A stretch of DNA of 64,000 nucleotides from JBGAQP01 sp044220635 (GTDB taxonomy: Bacteria; Pseudomonadota; Gammaproteobacteria; Burkholderiales; Usitatibacteraceae), in assembly GCA_044220635.1 (NCBI GenBank), contig JBGAQP010000002.1, positions 124,001 through 188,000 of the forward strand. The letters run 5' to 3'. Shown here piece by piece: positions 8,069 through 16,408 of this stretch. Made by a program: the position numbers and the translations under genes. Each line of letters starts with the position of its first letter. Position 1 is the first letter of the stretch. The notes below the pieces were generated by a model. It did not search any database. It was given only the letters and a program-made list of their open reading frames with translations, and was not told the DNA's origin.

Positions 8069-9394
8069 TCAGAAGATCACTTTCGCAAGCAGCAGCCCCG
8101 TGAACACCGCGACCGAGGTGGCGACGATCCCGGGAATCATGAACGAGTGGTTGAGCACGTACTTGCCGATCCTCGTCGTCCCGGAAAGGTCGAAGTTGAT
8201 CGCCGCGATCAGCGAGCCGTAGGTCGGGATGAAGAAGTAGCCATTGACCGACGGGAACATCGCGATCAGGAACTGCGGCGGGATGCCCAGCGCGATGCCC
8301 AGCGGCATGAGCGCCCGGGTGGTCGCCGCCTGGCTGTAGAGCAGGACCGAAGCGAAGAAGAGCCCGAAGGCGAAGGTCCACGGCGCCGTCTTGGCCATCT
8401 CCCCGATGGCCGGGACGATCACCGCCTGGTTCGCGCCGATGAAGCTGTCCCCGAGCCACGCGAGGCCAAAGATGCCGATCACCGCCACCACGCCCGCCCG
8501 CAGCGTCGGGGTCTTGGGCACCTCGTCCACCATGACTTTCGTCACGAGCAGCATCACGGCCGCCACCGAGAGCATGATGATCTCGATCACGATCGGCATG
8601 CCCAGCGCGCTCTTCGCGCCCGGAATCTTGCGGAACTCGGGGAAGAAGCCGAAGAACACCACGAGCGCCACGCCGGCGAGGAAGATGTAGGCCGAGATCT
8701 TCGCCGAGGCCTTGAGCGGCGGCCGTTCGGCGGCGGACTTCGGCGCCGGGATCTCTCCGGCCTTCAGCCGCGCCTGGTACTCCGGGTCGTCCTTGAGGTC
8801 CTTGCCGACGAACATCGAGATGATGGCGGCGGCGACCACGCCCGTGAGCGTGGCGGGCACGCACACCATCAGGATCTGCGGCAGGCCCCAGTCGGTGAAG
8901 CCCTTCTCGGAGAAGAGCCCGATCATCGCGGCGGTCGCCGCGGCCACGGGGCTCGCGGTGATCGCCTGCTGCGAGGCGATGGTCGCGACCGCCATGGGGC
9001 GCTCGGGCCGGATGCCGCTCTGGTGCGCGGTCTCGTAGATCACCGGCAGCAGGGGATAGACGATGTGGCCGGTGCCCGCGACGAAGGTGAAGCTCCAGGT
9101 CGTGAGCGGCGCCACGATGGTCACGTATTTCGGGTTGGCGCGGATGATGCGCTCGGCGATCCTCACCAGGAAGTCGATGCCGCCCGCGGCGTCCATCACC
9201 GAGGCGGCCATGATGACCGCCAGGATGATCAGCATCACGTCGATCGGGGGCGAGGTGGGGTTCACCCCGAAGGCGACCACGAGGATCAGCAGGCCCACGG
9301 CGCCCCAGAGGCCCAGGCCCACGCCGCTCGAGCGCGCGCCCATCCAGATGGCCGCGAGCACGACCACGAACTGCAGGAAGATGGAAATCGTCAT
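8069..9394 (-). CDS. Anaerobic C4-dicarboxylate transporter, Dcu family (copy 1)
   Basis: A protein of 441 residues (E. coli DcuB has 446), highly hydrophobic, with the Dcu features GTGHIVYPLLPVIYE, IRPERPMAVATIASQQA, ITASPVAAATA and the C-terminal FDLSGTTRIGKYVLNHSF. Dcu carriers exchange fumarate, malate or aspartate for succinate during fumarate respiration. It follows aspA by 40 bases in the same orientation with a GGGAG site. It is a clear paralogue of the gene at 11415, which shares GHVVY and SGTTRIG motifs. DcuA versus DcuB cannot be separated by eye. Confidence 0.9.
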   Translation of the reverse strand: MTISIFLQFVVVLAAIWMGARSSGVGLGLWGAVGLLILVVAFGVNPTSPPIDVMLIILAVIMAASVMDAAGGIDFLVRIAERIIRANPKYVTIVAPLTTWSFTFVAGTGHIVYPLLPVIYETAHQSGIRPERPMAVATIASQQAITASPVAAATAAMIGLFSEKGFTDWGLPQILMVCVPATLTGVVAAAIISMFVGKDLKDDPEYQARLKAGEIPAPKSAAERPPLKASAKISAYIFLAGVALVVFFGFFPEFRKIPGAKSALGMPIVIEIIMLSVAAVMLLVTKVMVDEVPKTPTLRAGVVAVIGIFGLAWLGDSFIGANQAVIVPAIGEMAKTAPWTFAFGLFFASVLLYSQAATTRALMPLGIALGIPPQFLIAMFPSVNGYFFIPTYGSLIAAINFDLSGTTRIGKYVLNHSFMIPGIVATSVAVFTGLLLAKVIF

Positions 9395-9434
9395 GGCTTC
9401 ACTCCCTTGCGGGGATGCGTTCCCGCCTTCGGGC

Positions 9435-10835
9435 TCATTGCTCGAACTTGGGGTTGATCAGGTTCTCGAACGAGAAGACCTCGTCCCACTTCTCCTGCGT
9501 GAGGAGCTTCTTCTCCTTCACCACGATGTCGTGCAGGCTCTTGCCCGTCTCGTAGCCCTCGCGCGCGATCTCCGCGCACTGCTTGTAGCCGAGGGAGGGC
9601 TTCAGCACCGTGACGATGCCCAGGGAATTGAGCACCATGTCGCGGGTGCGCTCCGCGTTCGCGGTGATGCCCTGCACGCAGTTCACCCGCAGGCTGTTGA
9701 CGGCGTTTTCCATCGTCGCGATCGAGGTGAAGAGCGCGAAGGTGATGACCGGCTCCATGACGTTCAACTGCAGCTGCCCGGCGGAGGCCGCGAGCGTCAC
9801 CGTGAGGTCGAGCCCGATCACGAGGAACCCGGTCTGATTCACGACCTCCGGGATCACCGGGTTCACCTTGCCCGGCATGATCGAGGAGCCCGGCTGCATC
9901 TGCGGCAGGTTGATCTCGTTGAAGCCGCAGCGCGGGCCGGAGGCGAGCATGCGGATGTCGTTGCAGATCTTGGTGAGCTTGGACGAGGTGCGCTTGAGCA
10001 CCCCGGAGAGCAGCACGTACGCACCCGTGTCCGAGGTCGCCTCGACGAGGTCGCCGGCGAGGATGAACTTCGTGCCCGTGATCTCGGAGAGGTACTTGGT
10101 CGCGAGCTCGGGATAGCCCGGCGCCGCCGTCACCGTCGTGCCGATGGCCGTCGCGCCGAGGTTGATCTCGTGCAGGAACTGCCGGACCTCGGCGATGCGC
10201 TGCACCTCCTCGCCGATCGTCGTGCCCCAGCCGTGGAACTCCTGGCCGAGCGACATGGGCACCGCGTCCTGCAGGTGCGTGCGGCCCATCTTCAGCACCT
10301 TGTCGAACTCCTTCGCCTTGGCGAAGAACGCCTGCTGGAGCTTGGTGAGCGCCTCCATGTAGCTCCTGAGCCTCAGGATCAGCGCGAGCCGGAACGCCGT
10401 CGGGTACATGTCGTTGGTCGACTGCCCGAAGTTCACGTGGTCGTTCGGGTTGACGAACTGGTATTCGCCCTTCCTGTGGCCGAGCTTCTCGAGCGCGAGG
10501 TTCGCGATCACCTCGTTCGCGTTCATGTTGGTCGAGGTGCCCGCGCCCCCCTGGATGAAGTCCGTGACGAACTGGTCGCGGAACTCCCCCGCGATCAGGC
10601 GATCGCAGGCGTAGATGATGGCCTCGGCGACCTTCTTGTCGAGCACGCCGAGGTCCCGGTTCGCCATGGCCGCGGCCTTCTTCGCGTAGCCGAAGGCCTT
10701 GACGAAGTTCGGCTCGAGCGACATCGGGATCCCGGTGATGTGAAAGTTCTCCTTCCCGCGCAGCGTCTGCACGCCGTAGTAGGCGTCGTCGGGGATCTGC
10801 TTCTCGCCCAGGAAGTCCTTCTCGATGCGTGCCAT
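9435..10835 (-). CDS. aspA: Aspartate ammonia-lyase
   Basis: A protein of 466 residues. It releases ammonia from L-aspartate to give fumarate. The fumarase/aspartase signature is GSSIMPGKVNPVIPEVVNQ; GRTHLQDAVP and GQSTNDMYPTAFR give the other two conserved regions, and VTDFIQGGAGTSTNMNANEV matches aspartases. The N-terminus (EKDFLGEKQIPDDAYYGVQT) is aspartase-like. ATG 10835 has AGGAG five bases upstream; a GTG two codons earlier is less likely. Lying between two Dcu carriers and downstream of frdBAC, it would supply fumarate as electron acceptor from imported aspartate. Confidence 0.93.
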   Translation of the reverse strand: MARIEKDFLGEKQIPDDAYYGVQTLRGKENFHITGIPMSLEPNFVKAFGYAKKAAAMANRDLGVLDKKVAEAIIYACDRLIAGEFRDQFVTDFIQGGAGTSTNMNANEVIANLALEKLGHRKGEYQFVNPNDHVNFGQSTNDMYPTAFRLALILRLRSYMEALTKLQQAFFAKAKEFDKVLKMGRTHLQDAVPMSLGQEFHGWGTTIGEEVQRIAEVRQFLHEINLGATAIGTTVTAAPGYPELATKYLSEITGTKFILAGDLVEATSDTGAYVLLSGVLKRTSSKLTKICNDIRMLASGPRCGFNEINLPQMQPGSSIMPGKVNPVIPEVVNQTGFLVIGLDLTVTLAASAGQLQLNVMEPVITFALFTSIATMENAVNSLRVNCVQGITANAERTRDMVLNSLGIVTVLKPSLGYKQCAEIAREGYETGKSLHDIVVKEKKLLTQEKWDEVFSFENLINPKFEQ

Positions 10836-10878
10836 GGCCACTCCTTTCGGTTCGTCCCCGGTTCGCCCGGCGACCAGG

Positions 10879-11346
10879 CTAGTACTTCGCCTTGACCTTC
10901 TCGAGCTGCTCCTTCGTGATGCCCGGGACTTCGTTGCGCGCCTTGAAGCGGTTGAGGTTCCACGCGCCGTCGCCGAGCCAGGCCTTGATCGTCTTGAGGT
11001 TCTTCGCGCGCTCCTCGTCGGAGGCGCCCAGGTACTTGTACATGTTCCCGGCCTTGCCGCCGGAGGACGCGCCGTCGTCCAGGCGCCGCATCATCGCGCC
11101 GGTGGCCGGCCAGACGACGAAGGCCATGAACGCGGGGTACGTGTCCATGCGCGGGGCGACCTTCCTGCGTTCCTCGTCGCCGAGGAGCATCCAGTCGTTG
11201 AACTCGGGCCCGCTCGGCTTGTGGCAGGTGTTGCACTTGGCGGCGACGATCGGCGCCACGTCGTTGCGCCAGGTGATGTCCTGGGCGATGGCGGGCAGCG
11301 AGACCCCGGCGAGCACTGCGATGGCGATCCTGGCTTTCGTGTTCAT
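10879..11346 (-). CDS. Periplasmic monoheme cytochrome c
   Basis: A protein of 155 residues from ATG 11346, with GAGGAGGGG as ribosome site. A signal peptide (MNTKARIAIAVLAG..IAQ) precedes one heme c site, CNTCH at 38-42, after WRNDVAPIVAAK, the usual start of an N-terminal heme domain in class I-like cytochromes. Several methionines (for example GAMMRRL) could be the distal ligand. It sits inside the fumarate-reductase/aspartase gene string, between a Dcu gene and aspA. Neither Dcu nor QFR systems normally need a soluble cytochrome, so its partner is unknown. Confidence 0.85.
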   Translation of the reverse strand: MNTKARIAIAVLAGVSLPAIAQDITWRNDVAPIVAAKCNTCHKPSGPEFNDWMLLGDEERRKVAPRMDTYPAFMAFVVWPATGAMMRRLDDGASSGGKAGNMYKYLGASDEERAKNLKTIKAWLGDGAWNLNRFKARNEVPGITKEQLEKVKAKY

Positions 11347-11414
11347 CTTCCCCTCCTCGATGGTTCGATCGGAAATGCGCTTGCCCGGTTCGCGGTCCTG
11401 CGCGCCCGCGGCCC

Positions 11415-12755
11415 TCAGACGAGCCCGCGCGCGCCCGCGATGAAATACCCCGCGATGCAGGAGCTGATGACGCCGATGAGCCCCGGCAGGATGAAGCTGT
11501 GGTTGATCACGAACCGGCCGATCCGCGTCGTGCCCGAGCGGTCGAACTGGATGGTCGCGAGGTCGCTCGGGTAGGTCGGCAGGATGTAGTAGCCGTAGCA
11601 GGCCGCCGCGAACGCGACGACGTAGCCCGGCGGGACCCCGATGGAAAGCGCGAGCGGCACCATCGCGCTGATCGCGGCCGCCTGGGAGTTCACGAGCTTC
11701 GAGACGATGAGCAGCGCCACCGCATAGGTCCAGGGCTTGACCTTCACCACCTCCGCGAGGGAGGACTTCACCGTCTCGAGGTTCGCCTCGAACACCGTGT
11801 CCGCCATCCACGCCACGCCGAACACCGCGATCACCGCGACCATGCCGGCGCGGAACACCTCGTTCTTCGCGATCTCGCCGGGCTTCGTCGGCGTCAGCAC
11901 GATGATGAAGGCGCCGGCCATCAGCATGAACATCTGGATCGTGAGCACCATCGACATGGGCTTCTTGTTCACCACCGGGCGCCAGGACTCGACCGCACCC
12001 AGCATCGCCACGATCGCGATCGCGCCGATGAAGATCCACATCGCGGTCCACTGGCCGCGGGTGAGCTGCTTGCCGATGAGCGTGGTGGTCTCGCCGTAGA
12101 CGCGCTTCCTCGCCTCCGGGTCGGCGATGAGCTTCTGGAACTCCTCGTCCTTGTCCAGGTCCTTGCCGCGGAACCAGCTGAAGATCCCGATCAGCAGCAC
12201 GCCGATCAGGGTCGAGGGAATCGTGACCGACAGGAGCGTGACGAAGTCGATCGCGGTGCCGCCCGCGGGCGCCTTGGCGAGGAACGCGACCAGCGAGACC
12301 ACCGCCACCGACACGGGGCTCGCGATGATGCCCATCTGACTCGCGATCGAGGACGCCGCCATGGGCCTCTCGGGGCGGATGCCGTTCTTGATCGCCACGT
12401 CGTAGATGATCGGCAGCATCGTGTAGACCACGTGCCCGGTGCCGCAGAGCATGGTGAGGCCGCAAGTGACGAAGGGCGCGAGGATCGTCACGAACTTGGG
12501 GTTCCTGCGCAGGAGCTTCTCGGCGCCCAGGAGCAGCACGTCGAGCCCGCCCGAGGCCTGCAGCGTGGCCGAGGCGGCCACCACGGCGACGATCGTGAGC
12601 ATCACGTCCACCGGGGGCTTGCCCGGCGGAAGCTTGAAGGCGAAGACGAGGATCACCAGCCCGATGCCCCCGAGCAGGCCGAGCGCGATGCCTCCCTTGC
12701 GGGCGCCGTAGAAGAGGCAGACGACGACGAGGATCAGCTGCAGGGTGAGTTCCAT
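11415..12755 (-). CDS. Anaerobic C4-dicarboxylate transporter, Dcu family (copy 2)
   Basis: A protein of 446 residues, the length of E. coli DcuB. Motifs: MLCGTGHVVYTMLPIIYD, IRPERPMAASSIASQMG, IIASPVSVAVVSL and C-terminal FDRSGTTRIGRFVINHSF. It starts 36 bases after frdB with an AAGGA site, so it is probably co-transcribed with frdCAB and is the carrier most directly tied to fumarate/succinate exchange. The central cytoplasmic loop (FRGKDLDKDEEFQ) is shared with copy 1 (VGKDLKDDPEYQ). Confidence 0.9.
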   Translation of the reverse strand: MELTLQLILVVVCLFYGARKGGIALGLLGGIGLVILVFAFKLPPGKPPVDVMLTIVAVVAASATLQASGGLDVLLLGAEKLLRRNPKFVTILAPFVTCGLTMLCGTGHVVYTMLPIIYDVAIKNGIRPERPMAASSIASQMGIIASPVSVAVVSLVAFLAKAPAGGTAIDFVTLLSVTIPSTLIGVLLIGIFSWFRGKDLDKDEEFQKLIADPEARKRVYGETTTLIGKQLTRGQWTAMWIFIGAIAIVAMLGAVESWRPVVNKKPMSMVLTIQMFMLMAGAFIIVLTPTKPGEIAKNEVFRAGMVAVIAVFGVAWMADTVFEANLETVKSSLAEVVKVKPWTYAVALLIVSKLVNSQAAAISAMVPLALSIGVPPGYVVAFAAACYGYYILPTYPSDLATIQFDRSGTTRIGRFVINHSFILPGLIGVISSCIAGYFIAGARGLV

Positions 12756-12791
12756 CTTCTCTTGTCCTTGCCTCGCCTGGCTGTCGGGTCG

Positions 12792-13532
12792 CTACGTGAG
12801 GACTTGCGTGACCATCTTCCTTCTCAGGAAGGCGATCTGGGTCTGGAGCGGCAGGTTCTTGGGGCACACGTCGTGGCAGGCGAGCAGCGACATGCAGCCG
12901 AAGACGCCGTTGTCGTCGCCGATCAGGTCGTAGTAGTCGGCGTCGTCGCGCCGGTCGCGCGGGTCGAGGCGGAAGCGCGCCACCTTGTTGAGGCCCACGG
13001 CGCCGACGAAGTCCTGGCGCATGCGCGCGGTCCCGCAGGCGGCCACGCAGCAGCCGCACTCGATGCAGCGGTCGAGCTCGTAGATCTTCTCGGCGAGGTC
13101 GGGGTCCATCGCCTCCTCGATGCGCGTGAGGTCGAGCTTCTCCTGCTTCATGTGGACCCAGGTCTCGAGCCGGTCGCTCATCGCCCGCATCCACTTGCCC
13201 GTGTTCACCGAGAGGTCGCCGATCAGCTCGAAGAAGGGCAGCGGCGCCAGCGTGATCTCGGCGGGAAGGTCCTTGGTCACCGTGCGGCAGGCGAGGCCGG
13301 GGCGGCCGTTGATCACCATGGCGCAGCTGCCGCAGATGCCGGCGCGGCAGACGAAGTCGAACTGCAGGGACGGATCGAGCCGCTCGCGGATCTCGCTGAG
13401 CGCGATGAAGAGCGTCATCCCCGGCGCCTCCTCCAGCTCGTAGGTCTGCAGGCGCGGCTTGTCGCCCTCGATCTTCGGGTTGTAGCGCAGGGCGTGGATC
13501 TTGAGCTTGCGGTTGGTTGCGTTCTCGGCCAT
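12792..13532 (-). CDS. frdB: Fumarate reductase iron-sulfur subunit
   Basis: A protein of 246 residues. The [2Fe-2S] ligands lie in CRAGICGSC (Cys62, 67, 70) and ACRTV (Cys82); the [4Fe-4S] ligands in CIECGCC (Cys156-162); the [3Fe-4S] ligands in FGCMSLLACHDVCPKNLP (Cys213, 219, 223). It carries electrons from the b hemes of FrdC to the flavin of FrdA on the cytoplasmic side. Overall it resembles the Wolinella/Helicobacter FrdB type, consistent with FrdC. Gene order is frdC-frdA-frdB. Confidence 0.92.
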   Translation of the reverse strand: MAENATNRKLKIHALRYNPKIEGDKPRLQTYELEEAPGMTLFIALSEIRERLDPSLQFDFVCRAGICGSCAMVINGRPGLACRTVTKDLPAEITLAPLPFFELIGDLSVNTGKWMRAMSDRLETWVHMKQEKLDLTRIEEAMDPDLAEKIYELDRCIECGCCVAACGTARMRQDFVGAVGLNKVARFRLDPRDRRDDADYYDLIGDDNGVFGCMSLLACHDVCPKNLPLQTQIAFLRRKMVTQVLT

Positions 13533-13544
13533 GGCGGCGATCCC

Positions 13545-15524
13545 CTAGAAGCGCTCGTCGATGCGCTCGTTGCGCCCCTGGATTCCCGGCGGGAGCAGGT
13601 GCCGGTAGGGCAGGAGCGCTTCCTGCAGGGCGAAGCGGTCCTCTCCCGCCTTCTGCGCCTTCAGGCGGTCGACCTCCTGCTGGCGCGCGGGAGTGTCCGG
13701 GTGGTCGATGTAGTCCTTGGCGCCGTAACCGCGCCATCCCGGCGGCAGCTCCATGCGCTTCACGTCGAGCGGCTCGTAGCCGAGCGTGGGCAGGGTGTCG
13801 CCTTCACCCTTCCAGGTCGCGAGGGTGCGCTTGAGCCATTCGGCGTCGTTGCGGCGCGGGAAGTCCTCGCGGAAGTGCGCGCCGCGGCTCTCGGTGCGCA
13901 CGCTCGCCCCGTAGGCGACGGTGAGCGCGAGCTTGAGCATCTTCTGCGTGCGGTAGGCGGTCACGAGCTCCGGGTTCGGCCCCGGCGAGGGCGACTTGAG
14001 CCCGATCGAGCGGCTGCGCACCAGCAGGTTCTGCAGGCGGTCCACCGCCTCCTCGAGGTCCTTGCCGGTGCGGAAGATGCCGACCTTGGCGGTCATGATC
14101 TCCTGCATCTCGACCTTGAGCGCGGAGGCGTCCTCGCGCCCGCCGCCCTTCACGAACCGGTCGAGCTTCGCCTGCTCCCTCTCGACGAACTCGCGCAGCA
14201 GGGCCGTGGGGATGTTGGCCGCGTTCTGCGGCTTGTCGCAGAAGTCGGCGATGTACTCGCCGACGATCATCCCGGCGACGACGGTCTCGGCCACCGAGTT
14301 GCCGCCCAGCCGGTTGAACCCGTGCATGTCCCAGCAGGCCGCCTCGCCCGCGGCGAAGAGTCCCTTGAGCGTGCGGCTCTCGCCGGTGTGGTCCGTGCGC
14401 ACCCCGCCCATCGTGTAGTGCTGCGCCGGACGCACCGGGATCGGGTCCTTCACCGGGTCGACCCCGAGGAAGTAGTGGCAGATGTCCCAGACCTCGCGCA
14501 GGTTCGTATGGATGTGCTTCTCGCCGAGCAGCGTGATGTCGAGCCAGAGGTGCTCGCCGAAGCGCGATTTCGCGCCCTTGCCCTTCTTGATGTGCTCCTC
14601 CATGCGCCGCGACACCACGTCGCGGGAGGCGAGCTCCTTCTTCTCGGGCTCGTAGTCGGGCATGAAGCGGTGGCCGTCCGCGTCCTTGAGCAGCCCCCCG
14701 TCGCCGCGGCAGCCCTCGGTGACGAGGATGCCCGCCGGGTAGATGCCGGTCGGGTGGAACTGCACCGCCTCCATGTTGCCGAGCGCCGCGATGCCGGTCT
14801 CCAGCGCGATCGCGTGCCCGATGCCCTCGCAGATCACGGCATTCGTGGTGGTGCGGTACAGGCGCCCCGCGCCGCCCGTGGCGATCGCGGTCGCCTTGGC
14901 GACGTAGGCCGAGAGTTCGCCCGTGACGAGGTCGCGAACCACCGCCCCGTAGCAGCGTCCCGCGTCGTGGATGAGCGCCAGCGCTTCCGTGCGCTCGTGC
15001 ACGGGGATGGACTCCGCGATCGCGCGGTCGGCGACCGCGTTGATCATCGCGTGCCCCGTCCCGTCGGCGGCGTAGCAGGTGCGCCACTTCTTCGTGCCGC
15101 CGAAGTCGCGCTGGGCGACGAGCCCGTGGGCCTCGTCGCGCTCGGTGATCTTCACCTTCTGGCCGTTGATGATGACCTCGCGGTCGCCCTTCCGGACGCG
15201 GCTCCAGGGAACGCCCCAGGCCGCGAGCTCGCGCACCGCCTTCGGGGCGGTGTTGACGAACATGCGCACCACGTCCTGGTCCGCGCCCCAGTCGCTGCCG
15301 CGCACCGTGTCCTCGAAGTGCACGTCCTCGCTGTCGCCCTGCCCCTTGACGACGTTGCCGAGCGAGGCCTGCATGCCGCCCTGCGCCGCCTTCGAGTGCG
15401 AGCGCTTGGCCGGGACCAGCGAGAGGATGATCGCGTCGTGCCCGCGCCGCTTGGCGCCGATCGCGAGCCTCAGGCCCGCGAGCCCGCCGCCGATCACGAG
15501 GACGTCCGTGTAGACGATCTTCAT
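13545..15524 (-). CDS. frdA: Fumarate reductase flavoprotein subunit
   Basis: A protein of 659 residues. Its N-terminal dinucleotide motif is VLVIGGGLAGLRLA, and the covalent FAD histidine is His43 (RSHSKAAQGG), the same number as in W. succinogenes FrdA. The active-site region includes VQFHPTGIYPAG and the capping-domain/arginine region HYTMGGVRTD. It reduces fumarate to succinate (reversibly). The start codon overlaps the frdC stop as ATGA, implying translational coupling. The length fits epsilonproteobacterial FrdA (about 656) better than E. coli FrdA (602). Confidence 0.93.
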   Translation of the reverse strand: MKIVYTDVLVIGGGLAGLRLAIGAKRRGHDAIILSLVPAKRSHSKAAQGGMQASLGNVVKGQGDSEDVHFEDTVRGSDWGADQDVVRMFVNTAPKAVRELAAWGVPWSRVRKGDREVIINGQKVKITERDEAHGLVAQRDFGGTKKWRTCYAADGTGHAMINAVADRAIAESIPVHERTEALALIHDAGRCYGAVVRDLVTGELSAYVAKATAIATGGAGRLYRTTTNAVICEGIGHAIALETGIAALGNMEAVQFHPTGIYPAGILVTEGCRGDGGLLKDADGHRFMPDYEPEKKELASRDVVSRRMEEHIKKGKGAKSRFGEHLWLDITLLGEKHIHTNLREVWDICHYFLGVDPVKDPIPVRPAQHYTMGGVRTDHTGESRTLKGLFAAGEAACWDMHGFNRLGGNSVAETVVAGMIVGEYIADFCDKPQNAANIPTALLREFVEREQAKLDRFVKGGGREDASALKVEMQEIMTAKVGIFRTGKDLEEAVDRLQNLLVRSRSIGLKSPSPGPNPELVTAYRTQKMLKLALTVAYGASVRTESRGAHFREDFPRRNDAEWLKRTLATWKGEGDTLPTLGYEPLDVKRMELPPGWRGYGAKDYIDHPDTPARQQEVDRLKAQKAGEDRFALQEALLPYRHLLPPGIQGRNERIDERF

Positions 15525-16306
15525 CGCTTCACCCCTTCCGGCGCCGCGGGCTGGACCCAGGAGGGCGTGTAGCGCTCGCCCGCGCGGTCCCGGTGCTCGT
15601 AGCCGATCTTCATGTACGCGGCGAGGGTCGCGAGCCCCAGCACGAGGAAGAACACGGTCAGCGCCCACTTGACCGCCTGCAGCCGCTTGCGGCCCGCGTT
15701 GGCGTCCGCGCCGACGAACCATCCCCACTTCACCGCCAGGCGGTAGAGCCCGATGCCCGCGTGCAGCTCCACGCAGAAGAGCGCGACGAGGTAGAGCGGC
15801 CACCAGCGACCGGTCCACACGCGGTCGGCCGACTCGTAGGGCCCGATGTCGCCGGGGTGCATCATCATCTGGTAGAGGTGCGCCGCGGCGATGAAGAAGA
15901 GCAGGAACCCGGTCACCGCCTGGATCCACCAGAGCGTCGTGTCCCCGTGGTCGAGGAGCTTGCGGTGGCCGATGAAGGTGCGGTACTGCTCCCAGTTCGC
16001 GGGGAACTTGCGCATCGCGAGGAAGGCGTGCACCACGACCAGCCCGAAGACGCCCGCGACGATGACCGAGACGATCCCGGGAAAGGCCTTGCCGAAGAAG
16101 AAATAGCCCTCGAAGAGCTTGGTGATGGTCCACATGGCGTCGGCCCCGATCAGGATCGAGGAGACGAAGAACATGTGGCCCCACATGAAGAGGCCGAGCA
16201 CGAGGCCCGTGAGGCTCTGGGCGAGGTCCATCCGGGCGGGCCAGCGGCTCTTGCGCCGCTTGTCGGCGAGCCCGACGCCCGCGATGACAACAGACGGGTT
16301 TTCCAT
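15521..16306 (-). CDS. frdC: Fumarate reductase diheme cytochrome b subunit (Wolinella type)
   Basis: A protein of 261 residues from ATG 16306 (GGAGGAGGCG upstream; W. succinogenes FrdC has 256). It has five membrane helices. Counting from this start, histidines fall at 44, 93, 143 and 182, exactly the four axial heme ligands of W. succinogenes FrdC. Glu66 (KLFEGYF, menaquinol oxidation site) and Glu180 (CVELHAG, the E-pathway glutamate) are also present at the same numbers. This strongly supports a diheme, single-subunit membrane anchor oxidising a low-potential quinol. First gene of its operon; an FNR-type promoter lies upstream. Confidence 0.94.
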   Translation of the reverse strand: MENPSVVIAGVGLADKRRKSRWPARMDLAQSLTGLVLGLFMWGHMFFVSSILIGADAMWTITKLFEGYFFFGKAFPGIVSVIVAGVFGLVVVHAFLAMRKFPANWEQYRTFIGHRKLLDHGDTTLWWIQAVTGFLLFFIAAAHLYQMMMHPGDIGPYESADRVWTGRWWPLYLVALFCVELHAGIGLYRLAVKWGWFVGADANAGRKRLQAVKWALTVFFLVLGLATLAAYMKIGYEHRDRAGERYTPSWVQPAAPEGVKR

Positions 16307-16337
16307 GCCTCGCCTCCTCCGGGTACCGATCCTCCGG

Positions 16338-16378
16338 AGTATCCGCGCGAGGGGGCGGCCCGTATTGACGAGCGTCAA
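16338..16378 (-). promoter_or_regulatory. FNR-type class II promoter of frdCAB
   Basis: TTGACGAGCGTCAA (16378-16365) is a perfect palindrome matching TTGA-N6-TCAA, the FNR/FixK half-site pair. On the minus strand a -10-like GATACT (16343-16338) lies 31 bases from the centre of the box, which puts the box near -41.5, the position of class II FNR activation. The leader to the frdC start would be about 24 bases. Fumarate reductase genes are classic FNR targets. Confidence 0.7.
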
Positions 16379-16408
16379 CGGGGGCGGGCCCGGCGGCGTG
16401 TAACGGGG

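Noticed and set aside
5185..8103. A 972-codon plus-strand open frame opposite the DASS, binding-protein and DctA genes
   Set aside because: Composition is arginine/histidine/glutamate-rich noise typical of antisense frames in 70% GC DNA; the minus strand carries recognisable transporters.
11347..13737. A long minus-strand extension in frame with the cytochrome c at 10879
   Set aside because: Only the last 155 codons from ATG 11346 give a real protein with signal peptide and ribosome site; the rest is a shadow of the Dcu and frdB genes.
11499..15572. A 1357-codon open frame on the plus strand opposite frdA, frdB and the Dcu gene
   Set aside because: Its translation is low-complexity (runs of RGRRHD-like residues), with no domain, and it mirrors third-position GC of the real minus-strand genes.
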